Assembly: GCA_024276195.1 (NCBI GenBank)
Contig: JAJRXR010000001.1
Span: 1 to 56,962, forward strand
DNA from: Planctomycetota bacterium
GTDB taxonomy: Bacteria > Planctomycetota > Phycisphaerae > Phycisphaerales > UBA1924
Length of the DNA: 56,962 nucleotides
Reading direction: 5' to 3'
Shown here: positions 51,255 through 56,962 of the stretch, one piece after another
Numbering within the stretch: the first letter of the stretch is position 1
How the letters are laid out: every line of letters starts with the position of its first letter
Made by a program: the position numbers and the translations under genes
The notes under the pieces: model-generated
Database searches by the model: none
The model's input: only the letters and a program-made list of their open reading frames with translations
What the model was told of the DNA's origin: nothing

Positions 51255-51941
51255 ATGGCGGACGCCGCTCCCACAGATCCTTCCCACGATCCTGACCACA
51301 CATCCGAGCCGACGGACCCGAGCCGGTATGTCAGCCGTGGCGCGCTCAAGCTCGAGCATGCGCTGCGCGAGTTTGGTGTGGATGTGACGGGCATGGTCGG
51401 CGCCGACCTCGGGTGCTCGACCGGAGGATTTACTGATTGCCTGCTCCAGCACGGCGCGGCGCGCGTCTTCAGCGTCGATACCGCCTACGGCGAGCTGGCC
51501 TGGACAATCCGCCAGGACGAGCGCGTCGTCGTCATGGAACGCTCCAACGCCCTGCACACCGAGGCGCACCCGGATGCGGTCAACGCCGGCGGCGTGGACA
51601 TCGTCGTCATCGACCTGGGCTGGACGCGCCAGAGCAAGGCGATCCCTGCGGCTCTGCGCTGGGCAAAGCCCGGTGCCCGGATCATCACGCTCATCAAACC
51701 ACACTACGAGGCGGACAAGCGCGACCTGGGCGCGGGGGGTGTGCTCGATCCCGAGCGCAGCCAGGAGATTGCGCAGCGCGTGATCGAGAGCCTCGCGACG
51801 ATGGGTGTGCGCGTTCTTGCCTCGACCGAGAGCCCCGTGCTGGGCGGGGCGCGTAAATCGAAACGCAAACGCAAGGGCGGCGGGAACCGAGAGTGGCTGG
51901 CGCTGCTCGAGCCCACGCCCTGCACCAGGCCCGAATCGTGA
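51255..51941 (+). CDS. tlyA: TlyA-type rRNA methyltransferase lacking the S4 domain
   Basis: SAM-dependent 2'-O-ribose methyltransferase of the FtsJ/TlyA type. The usual S4 RNA-binding domain at the N-terminus is missing: after a disordered lead of about 23 residues the protein begins at YVSRGALKLEHALREFGVDV, the start of the catalytic domain. Then VGADLGCSTGGFTDCLLQHG (SAM loop), VFSVDTAYGELAWTIRQDER, and GARIITLIKPHYEADKRDLG. A Lys/Arg patch (RKSKRKRKGGGNRE) near the end could replace the lost RNA contacts. 228 residues. It follows lpxI by 6 bases. Confidence 0.85.
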   Translation: MADAAPTDPSHDPDHTSEPTDPSRYVSRGALKLEHALREFGVDVTGMVGADLGCSTGGFTDCLLQHGAARVFSVDTAYGELAWTIRQDERVVVMERSNALHTEAHPDAVNAGGVDIVVIDLGWTRQSKAIPAALRWAKPGARIITLIKPHYEADKRDLGAGGVLDPERSQEIAQRVIESLATMGVRVLASTESPVLGGARKSKRKRKGGGNREWLALLEPTPCTRPES

Positions 51942-51998
51942 GCGTGAGGCTTGTCGTGGGTGGAGACGTTGATCTCAACGATCTCTGTCGCTGACTTT

Positions 51999-52098
51999 CA
52001 GAGCCGGGAGCGCAAGCGACCCAGGACAGATCACCAGAACCAGACGGGTGTGTCCAGAAGTTCGGGCTCGTCCATGGTCGCTTGCGCTCCCGGCTCTG
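51999..52098. repeat. Long inverted repeat after obg (REP-like)
   Basis: Two perfectly complementary 23-base arms (51999 to 52021 and 52076 to 52098) with a 54-base spacer. The right arm ends directly before the obg stop codon (TAA at 52099 to 52101). The arm begins CAGAGCCGGGAGCGCAAGC. The arms share GAGCCG-x-G-x-GCG-x-x-AGC with the repeat at 55656 to 55719. Confidence 0.85.
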
Positions 52099-53139
52099 TT
52101 ATGCCGGCTTCCAACCCTCGACCTTTGCGTCCACGCCGTGGAGCATGATCCAAAGATGGTCGAGCAGGGCGTCAAGGCCCGAGCCCGAGGCGCTGCTGAT
52201 CGTCAGCAAACTTTGCTCGGCGCCGAGGCGCAGCTCGTTGCACAGCGACGCGACCGCCTCACGCCGGGCGTCGTCGTCGGGCAGCAGGTCGGTCTTGCTG
52301 AGCACAATAATCTCGGGCTTCTCGGCCAGCTCGGGCGAATAGCCCGCCAGCTCCTGGCGGATGGTTCGATAGTTCTCCGCGGGCGACGACCCGTCGGGCG
52401 CGGAGCAGTCGAGCAGGTGCAGGATCACACTCGTGCGTTCGACGTGGCGCAGGAAGTCGTGCCCGAGCCCGGCTCCGCCCGAGGCGCCCTCGATCAACCC
52501 CGGGATGTCCGCGAGGACCATGCGGCGCGTCGGGTCAAGCTCGGCAATCCCAAGCTGCGGGCTGAGCGTCGTGAACGGATAGTCGGCGATCTTCGGCTCG
52601 GCGCGCGTGAGGGCCTTGAGCAGCGTGGACTTGCCCGCGTTGGGCAGGCCAACAAGCCCGACCTCGGCGATGAGCTTGAGCTCCATGCGGAGCGTGAACT
52701 CCTCGCCCGGGTGTCCGCGCGTGGCCTTGCGAGGGGTCTGGTTGGTGGAGCTTTTGAAGTGCTCGTTGCCGTGCCCGCCCTTGCCGCCCTTGGCGATGAG
52801 GACGGTCTCGTCGGGGCCGACGTCGGCCATCAGCTCGCCGGTACTGTCGTTGTAGACAAGGGTACCGGGGGGGATGCGGATGGTCATGTCGTCGGCGCCC
52901 GCGCCGAACTGCTGCTTGCCGCGCCCGGGCTCACCGTTGTCGGCGTGCCAGTCGCGGACACCTCTGAAGTCGATGAGGGTGTTAAGGCCCGGGTCGGCGT
53001 GGAGGTAGATGCTGGCGCCGCGCCCGCCGTCGCCCCCGTCGGGACCGCCCTTGGGCAGACCGCGACCACGGTAGAACGAAACGGCCCCGTCGCCGCCCTT
53101 GCCGGCTCGGACCCTGATTAGTGCGCTGTCTACAAACAT
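52099..53139 (-). CDS. obg: Obg/CgtA GTPase
   Basis: Essential GTPase in large ribosomal subunit maturation. 346 residues from ATG 53139 (start MFVDSALIRVRAGKGGDGAV). N-terminal Gly-rich Obg fold (GGPDGGDGGRGASIYLHADP, GKGGHGNEHFKSS), then the G domain: VGLPNAGKSTLLKALTRAEP (G1), FTTLSPQLG (G2), VLADIPGLIEGASGGAGLGH (G3) and VLSKTDLLP (G4), SSASGSGLD (G5). No C-terminal OCT domain. Next to its 3' end is a long inverted repeat, next to its 5' end a short one. Confidence 0.96.
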   Translation of the reverse strand: MFVDSALIRVRAGKGGDGAVSFYRGRGLPKGGPDGGDGGRGASIYLHADPGLNTLIDFRGVRDWHADNGEPGRGKQQFGAGADDMTIRIPPGTLVYNDSTGELMADVGPDETVLIAKGGKGGHGNEHFKSSTNQTPRKATRGHPGEEFTLRMELKLIAEVGLVGLPNAGKSTLLKALTRAEPKIADYPFTTLSPQLGIAELDPTRRMVLADIPGLIEGASGGAGLGHDFLRHVERTSVILHLLDCSAPDGSSPAENYRTIRQELAGYSPELAEKPEIIVLSKTDLLPDDDARREAVASLCNELRLGAEQSLLTISSASGSGLDALLDHLWIMLHGVDAKVEGWKPA

Positions 53140-53163
53140 CGCCCAAGCGTAGGGGCGGCAGGG

Positions 53164-53223
53164 CAGGCGTCTCGCCTGTCGCGGAGAAAGCTGGGAGCGA
53201 AAGACGTACAGGCGAGACGCCTG
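53164..53223. repeat. Inverted repeat between obg and PilZ gene
   Basis: CAGGCGTCTCGCCTGT (53164 to 53179) and ACAGGCGAGACGCCTG (53208 to 53223), perfect 16-base arms with a 28-base spacer. Each arm is itself nearly palindromic (ACAGGCGAGACGCCTGT). It lies between the divergent-in-order obg start and the PilZ gene stop, so it could also act as a terminator. Confidence 0.75.
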
Positions 53224-53234
53224 TACCACGGGAA

Positions 53235-53627
53235 TCAGGCGGCCCGGAGGAACTGCCCGCTGGTGAGCAGGCGCATCAGGCGGGGCTTGTCGCCCTCGGT
53301 GATGAACTCGGAGACCGCCGCAGCCATGCGGGCCGGGCCGGGCTCTTCAGTGTCGCACCAGACGACGTTGGCCTTGAGCTCGATCGTCCGCCCCGGGCCG
53401 TCGTCCGTCGAGGCCCAGAGGCCGGCGCGGGGGAGTTCGAGCTCCATGATGACGGGCGTGCCCAGCTCGACGGGGTGGTCAAGCTCGAAGCGGAGGCCGC
53501 CCTCGGAGATGTCGTAAGCGTGCCCGTCGCGGGTGTACTCGGCCTCGCTCTCGAGGCGGACGCGCACCGCGGTGTACATGGGGCTGACGGTGAAACGCTC
53601 GTGGATGCGCCGGTCAATGCTGTTCAT
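53235..53627 (-). CDS. PilZ-domain protein, probable c-di-GMP binder
   Basis: 130-residue single PilZ domain. The two c-di-GMP motifs are present: RRIHERF (RxxxR) at about residue 6, and DISEGGLRF (DxSxxG) at about residue 40. Strands before and after (AVRVRLESEAEYTRD, VIMELELPRAG, ANVVWCD) fit the beta barrel. It may tie cell behaviour such as motility to c-di-GMP, which is consistent with, but not proved by, the flagellar locus in the window. ATG 53627. Confidence 0.85.
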   Translation of the reverse strand: MNSIDRRIHERFTVSPMYTAVRVRLESEAEYTRDGHAYDISEGGLRFELDHPVELGTPVIMELELPRAGLWASTDDGPGRTIELKANVVWCDTEEPGPARMAAAVSEFITEGDKPRLMRLLTSGQFLRAA

Positions 53628-53763
53628 CGCGGGTCACTCCGGTCTCGGGGCGTTGGCGGGCGGCGCCGACGCCGCCTGCGGGCGATATCGGTCCAACGGC
53701 GCCCCGCCTTGACGGGCTGGAAGGGGAACACGAGATGCCATGATGTTCTCGGACGCGGCTCGG

Positions 53764-54216
53764 TCAGGCGCGGTCTTCGCCGAGCAGCTCGACGTGGACG
53801 CCCGTGATGCGAACGCCCAGGCGGCGTTCGAGCTCTTCGCTCAGGTCCGCCGGCAGCGGCGCGGGCAGACGCGCCGCGATGTCCTCGGGCACATCCAGCA
53901 CGCGCCCGTCGGACGTGGTGATGTGGATGTGCTGAGAAACATCCGCGTCGTATCGGCACGGCCCGTTGCCCGAGTTGCTGGGCAGGCGGCGGGCCAGGCC
54001 GCACACGGTCAGGGCTTCGAGCGTGTTGTAGACCGTCGCCAGGCTCAGGCCCGGCTCGCCCGAGCGGACCAGACCCAGCAGTTCCTCGGCCGTCGGGTGG
54101 GCGGTGGTCGCCTTGAGCGCCGAGTAGATGACCTGTCGCTGCTTGGTGCAGCGCAGGCCGTGCCTGCGGAACAGCTCGCGCGAGGCCTCGTCGCAGTCTG
54201 TGGTGTGCTCGCCCAT
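53764..54216 (-). CDS. Fur-family metal/peroxide regulator without CxxC motifs
   Basis: DNA-binding repressor of the Fur/PerR/Zur group, 150 residues from ATG 54216. The winged helix is clear: LRCTKQRQVIYSALKATTAH (helix 2), then TAEELLGLVRSGEPGLSLAT VYNTLEALTVCGLARRL (recognition helix with ATVYNTLEAL). The dimer domain has SQHIHITTSDGRVLDVPEDI, keeping H-x-H of the regulatory site, but the pair of CxxC that bind structural zinc in most members is absent. The metal or signal cannot be named. It ends 136 bases before the PilZ start. Confidence 0.85.
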   Translation of the reverse strand: MGEHTTDCDEASRELFRRHGLRCTKQRQVIYSALKATTAHPTAEELLGLVRSGEPGLSLATVYNTLEALTVCGLARRLPSNSGNGPCRYDADVSQHIHITTSDGRVLDVPEDIAARLPAPLPADLSEELERRLGVRITGVHVELLGEDRA

Positions 54217-54295
54217 CGCTGTCAATAGTACGCGAAGAAACCCGCCCGGGCAGCGGAACTCCGTGGGGCGGGTCTGATCCGGATTCTCGGACGGG

Positions 54296-54817
54296 CTAGG
54301 CCCCGTCGGCGGGGCGCAGCGCGGCGGATGGCTCAAAGAGCGTCATCTTGCGGTGTGGGATGCCGGCCTCCATGAACTCGTCGCTGCTGGTTCGCCAGCC
54401 GAGCTTCTCATAGAACGGCAGGGCCTCGACCTGGGCGTGGCAGTAGAGCTGCTCGAGGGCCAACTCGCCAAAGGCCCGGGCCTCGATGGTCGTGAGCAGG
54501 CGCCGCCCGATGCCCTCGCCCTGGCGCTGGTTATCCACGCAGACCTGCGTCACCTTGCCCGCCCGCTCCTGCCCGTCCTCGGGCGGGATCAGGCAGGCGC
54601 AGGCGATCACCTGCGGCCCGCGCGGGTGGTCGGCAACCGCGACATAGTGCTCGCTGGCCTCTTCACGCCCGGGCATCTCACGCCGGTAGTCGTCCATCGT
54701 CCAGCCGACGGAGCGCAGCAGCACGTCCTCGCGCAGCGCGCACGCCTTGGGGTACAACGGATCGTCGAGCTCGATTCGGCGGATCGTGATCACGGGCGCC
54801 TCCGATGAGGCCGTCAT
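54296..54817 (-). CDS. GNAT-family N-acetyltransferase
   Basis: 173 residues from ATG 54817. The acetyl-CoA fold is recognisable: VIACACLIPPEDGQERAGKV, TQVCVDNQRQGEGIGRRLLT (motif A with R/Q-x-x-G-x-G/A) and LYCHAQVEALPFYEKLGWRT (motif B). This is the ElaA/YjcF-like small acetyltransferase type; the substrate is unknown. Overlaps nothing; it ends with TAG 80 bases before the Fur-like gene. Confidence 0.85.
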   Translation of the reverse strand: MTASSEAPVITIRRIELDDPLYPKACALREDVLLRSVGWTMDDYRREMPGREEASEHYVAVADHPRGPQVIACACLIPPEDGQERAGKVTQVCVDNQRQGEGIGRRLLTTIEARAFGELALEQLYCHAQVEALPFYEKLGWRTSSDEFMEAGIPHRKMTLFEPSAALRPADGA

Positions 54818-54887
54818 CGTACCGGCTTTTCTTGCCCCGTTCACAGCCACGCCCGATCCGCCCGCTGGGGCGCCCGTACAGTCGGCG

Positions 54888-55670
54888 ATGCCCGACCGCC
54901 CCTGGAAGGACGAGTTCACCCTGCTGTGCGAGCGGTGCGGGTACGTCATCGAGGGCCTCGATACAGAGGGGAACTGCCCGGAGTGTGGGAAGGCGATCGA
55001 GGAGAGCTTGCCCAGCCTGCGGCTCGGTTCTGCTTCGGAGCGCAATCACAGTATCACATCGCTGATCGGAACTTCTGTGAGCATCCTCTTTCGCCCCATT
55101 CACACTCTCCGACATCTCCAGTTCGATCGCAACTCTTCTGCGCGGATAGAGAATCAGTTCCATGTCCTGGCATGTGTCGCCTTTTTCGCTGTGTCCGCTT
55201 TCTTGCTCGAATCACTCATATTGGTCTTGTCGTTGTACAGCCGAGAAGAAGGAGCTGTCCTCTACAAACGCCTCATCATCTGGATTCCGGTTCTCGCGGT
55301 TTTGTCGGTTCTGATGCGAGGTGTGCTGTGGGCCTTGACTGCAATCGAACGGCGCGGCCTTCAACTCTTCGGAGCGCGACGCGGAGGCCGAGTAACTCCC
55401 GCGATTGCTCGCTCAATCACGGCTCACGCCAGCGTGGGATGGGTCATCGCGTGTGTTGGAGGATCTTTCAACTTCACACTCGCATATCTCGCCTACGGAC
55501 CGGGTGGGAACGACCAGAATGGTTGGATCTTCACCAGAATTGGCATTGCCTGCGTGCTCGTCGGTTTCTTGATCTTCGAGACCTTCGCCTGGCTCGGCAT
55601 GAGGCGCTGCAAGTTCGCCAACCGGGTCAGGCCCGCCGAGGCGCCCGCCTCGTCAGAGCCGCGTGCGTGA
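54888..55670 (+). CDS. Zinc-ribbon integral membrane protein
   Basis: 260 residues from ATG 54888. A short zinc ribbon (LLCERCGYVIEGLDTEGNCP followed by ECGKAI: two CxxC pairs) at residues about 13 to 37 precedes four or more membrane helices (VLACVAFFAVSAFLLESLIL, LIIWIPVLAVLSVLMRGVLW, ITAHASVGWVIACVGGSFNF, IGIACVLVGFLIFETFAWLG). From about 55020 to 55600 base use is less GC-rich than neighbouring genes, with many A/T-ending codons. The last residues (EPRA) and the stop are encoded inside a REP-like repeat arm. Planctomycete genomes carry many zinc-ribbon membrane proteins of this kind. Function unknown. Confidence 0.72.
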   Translation: MPDRPWKDEFTLLCERCGYVIEGLDTEGNCPECGKAIEESLPSLRLGSASERNHSITSLIGTSVSILFRPIHTLRHLQFDRNSSARIENQFHVLACVAFFAVSAFLLESLILVLSLYSREEGAVLYKRLIIWIPVLAVLSVLMRGVLWALTAIERRGLQLFGARRGGRVTPAIARSITAHASVGWVIACVGGSFNFTLAYLAYGPGGNDQNGWIFTRIGIACVLVGFLIFETFAWLGMRRCKFANRVRPAEAPASSEPRA

Positions 55671-55719
55671 GCACGCGAGAATGCCGGGTGATGCCAGCGC
55701 GTGCTCACGCACGCGGCTC
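55656..55719. repeat. REP-like inverted repeat overlapping a gene stop
   Basis: Perfect 22-base arms at 55656 to 55677 and 55698 to 55719 with a 20-base spacer. The left arm contains the TGA of the zinc-ribbon membrane gene (55668 to 55670). The arm begins GAGCCGCGTGCGTGAGC, sharing GAGCCG-x-G-x-GCG-x-x-AGC with the 51999 to 52098 repeat. Confidence 0.85.
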
Positions 55720-55760
55720 GGTTTTGGGAACCTACGGCGGCTCGGTTTTGGGAACCTACG
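55713..55760 (+). repeat. 24-base tandem duplication just upstream of ispG
   Basis: Two perfect copies (55713 to 55736 and 55737 to 55760), beginning GCGGCTCGG and ending GGGAACCTACG. The second copy ends 8 bases before the ispG ATG. The first overlaps the right arm of the REP-like repeat. It places the start region of ispG inside a repeat-derived stretch; no strong ribosome-binding site is visible. Confidence 0.9.
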
Positions 55761-55768
55761 ATGGTGCG

Positions 55769-56962
55769 ATGAGACCACGCCGACCAAGCCGTCAGATTGT
55801 TGTTGGGGATGACCGGGTCGGGCGCGTCGCGATCGGCGGCGGGCTGGGGGCGGAGCATCCGATGGCGGTAAAGCGCTTGGGGGGGCTGGAAGCCCCCCCC
55901 TCCGTGGCGCCGGTGAGTGTTCAGACGATGACGGCCGGGTACACGCACACGATTGACAGGTGCGTCGCGGAGATCCACAAGCTGACAGCCGCGGGCGCCG
56001 ACATCGTGCGCGTCGCGGTTCCCGAGAAGAAGGACACCGAGGCGCTGAGTGAGATCCTGAATCAGACGACGGTCCCGATCGTCGCTGATGTTCACTTCCA
56101 CTTCAAGCGGGCGCTCGAGGCGGTCGAGGCGGGGGTCCACAAGATCCGCCTCAACCCCGGCAACATCAGCGACCGGGCGCAGGTCGAAAGCGTCATCGAC
56201 GCCTGCAAAGAGCGGTCCATCCCGATCCGCGTCGGCGTCAACGAGGGCTCGATCATCGAGCGCAAGGACAAGCAGGCGCGGGCCAAGGAGCTTGGCGCCG
56301 TGTTCGGCGAGCACAAGCATGGGTATTTGCTCGCGATCATGATCGCCAAGCTCGAAGAGTATCTGGACATCTTCTACGAGCGCGATTTTTACGACATCGC
56401 CATCAGCGCCAAGAGCATGGACGCGACGCTCGTGATCGACGCGTACACCGAGATCGCAGAGCGTTTCCCGCACCCGTTGCACCTGGGTGTCACGCACGCC
56501 GGGCCGAAAGAAACCGGGTGCATCCGGTCCGTCTCGGCGCTGGGCGCGCTGCTGGCCAACGGCATCGGCGACACCATCCGCATCAGCTACGCCTCCGACC
56601 CTGTGTACGAGGTCGAGGACGGCCTGGAGCTGCTGTGGTCGCTTGGTTTGCGCGAGCGCAAGGGCGCCGAGCTGATCGCGTGCCCGACGTGCGGGCGCAT
56701 CCAGGTGGACCTGTTCACGCTGACGCAGGACGTACACAAGAAGCTCAAGTCCGAGATCGAGGTCCCGATGAAGGTCGCGGTCATGGGGTGCGTCGTCAAC
56801 GGCCCGGGCGAGGCCGAGGGGGCCGACGTCGCGGTGTTCGCCGGCGATCGCAAGGGCATTATCTATGTCCAGGGCGAGCGCGTCGCGACCGTCGCCGAGA
56901 CCGAGATCCTCGACCGCCTGCTCGATGAGTGCAAGGCGTTCCAGGAGCGTGTCCGCTCGGGC
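55769..56962 (+). CDS. ispG: 4-hydroxy-3-methylbut-2-enyl diphosphate synthase IspG (3' partial)
   Basis: Iron-sulfur enzyme of the MEP isoprenoid pathway. The frame runs off the right edge after 398 residues. ATG 55769 is the only start in frame near the beginning. Conserved pieces: PVSVQTMTAGYTHTIDRCVA, ADIVRVAVPEKKDTEALSEI, IVADVHFHFKRALEAVEAGV, HKIRLNPGNI, GVTHAGPKETGCIRSVSALG, and the cluster Cys residues in LIACPTCGRIQ and GCVVNGPGEAEG. Between AIGGG and APVSVQTMT there is an insert of about 23 residues that most IspG lack, encoded by palindromic sequence around 55879 to 55899. Confidence 0.94.
   Translation, partial: MRPRRPSRQIVVGDDRVGRVAIGGGLGAEHPMAVKRLGGLEAPPSVAPVSVQTMTAGYTHTIDRCVAEIHKLTAAGADIVRVAVPEKKDTEALSEILNQTTVPIVADVHFHFKRALEAVEAGVHKIRLNPGNISDRAQVESVIDACKERSIPIRVGVNEGSIIERKDKQARAKELGAVFGEHKHGYLLAIMIAKLEEYLDIFYERDFYDIAISAKSMDATLVIDAYTEIAERFPHPLHLGVTHAGPKETGCIRSVSALGALLANGIGDTIRISYASDPVYEVEDGLELLWSLGLRERKGAELIACPTCGRIQVDLFTLTQDVHKKLKSEIEVPMKVAVMGCVVNGPGEAEGADVAVFAGDRKGIIYVQGERVATVAETEILDRLLDECKAFQERVRSG
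55879..55899. repeat. G/C-run palindrome inside the ispG frame
   Basis: GGGGGGGCT (55879 to 55887) and AGCCCCCCC (55891 to 55899) flank GGA, a 9-base perfect hairpin within coding sequence, followed by CTCC. It encodes part of the extra segment KRLGGLEAPPSV in IspG. Its arm-GGA-arm layout is like the palindrome at 8583 to 8597. Confidence 0.75.

Noticed and set aside
1-56962. CRISPR arrays, tRNA or rRNA genes, insertion sequences
   Set aside because: No regularly spaced repeats, no transposase-like protein and no tRNA-like cloverleaf with a CCA-ready acceptor stem was seen on either strand.

Overview
The window looks like a stretch of chromosome from a high-GC, diderm, flagellated bacterium, most likely a planctomycete of the Phycisphaerae. 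The evidence is Kdo and lipid A genes (kdsD, kdsC, lpxI), an LPS-transport-like protein, a complete-looking flagellar export and motor locus, a zinc-ribbon membrane protein of a planctomycete-like style, and palindromic intergenic repeats. The placement is an inference from gene content and style; no rRNA or tRNA gene was seen to confirm it.

Left part (1 to about 16 kb): a 5'-truncated aspartate aminotransferase, a TPR-sulfotransferase and a small membrane protein are followed by scpA on the minus strand. Then comes a tight plus-strand LPS operon, kdsD-kdsC plus a 1021-residue LptC/OstA-like protein. A stand-alone nuoC with an upstream partner of unknown function follows on the minus strand. 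Next are two small plus-strand genes, two lipoproteins (TolB-like propeller; LpoB/CsgG-like), an 83-residue protein, xerC and the convergent folK.

Centre (about 15 to 46.6 kb): nearly everything is on the minus strand and flagellar. In transcription order: TPR membrane protein, FlgN-like chaperone, sensor kinase, sigma-54 response regulator, flgB, flgC, fliE, fliF, fliG, fliH, fliI, fliJ, a MotE-like protein, fliK, flgD, a hook-operon protein, flgE, flbD, motA, motB, fliL, fliN, fliO, fliP, fliQ, fliR, flhB, flhA, flhF, flhG, a small membrane protein and fliA. Many neighbours overlap by 4 bases. The set covers rod start, MS ring, export gate and ATPase, hook, stator, placement GTPase/ATPase, and two tiers of regulation (sigma-54 and sigma-28). 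fliM is absent from its usual place. Two rotor genes, fliF and fliN, carry in-frame TAG codons, and fliQ lies entirely inside an out-of-frame continuation of fliP.

Right part (46.7 kb to end): an RDD-domain membrane protein, a LolA-like lipoprotein, a conserved hypothetical and a small zinc-ribbon protein are followed by lpxI and an S4-less TlyA methyltransferase (plus strand), then obg, a PilZ protein, a Fur-like regulator and an acetyltransferase (minus strand). The window ends with a zinc-ribbon membrane protein and a 3'-truncated ispG. This part carries several long perfect inverted repeats. One palindromic stretch seems to have become part of the ispG coding sequence.

The best candidates for something new are the giant LptC-like protein that may form its own periplasmic LPS bridge, the paired amber codons in fliF and fliN, and the REP-like repeats that run into gene ends.
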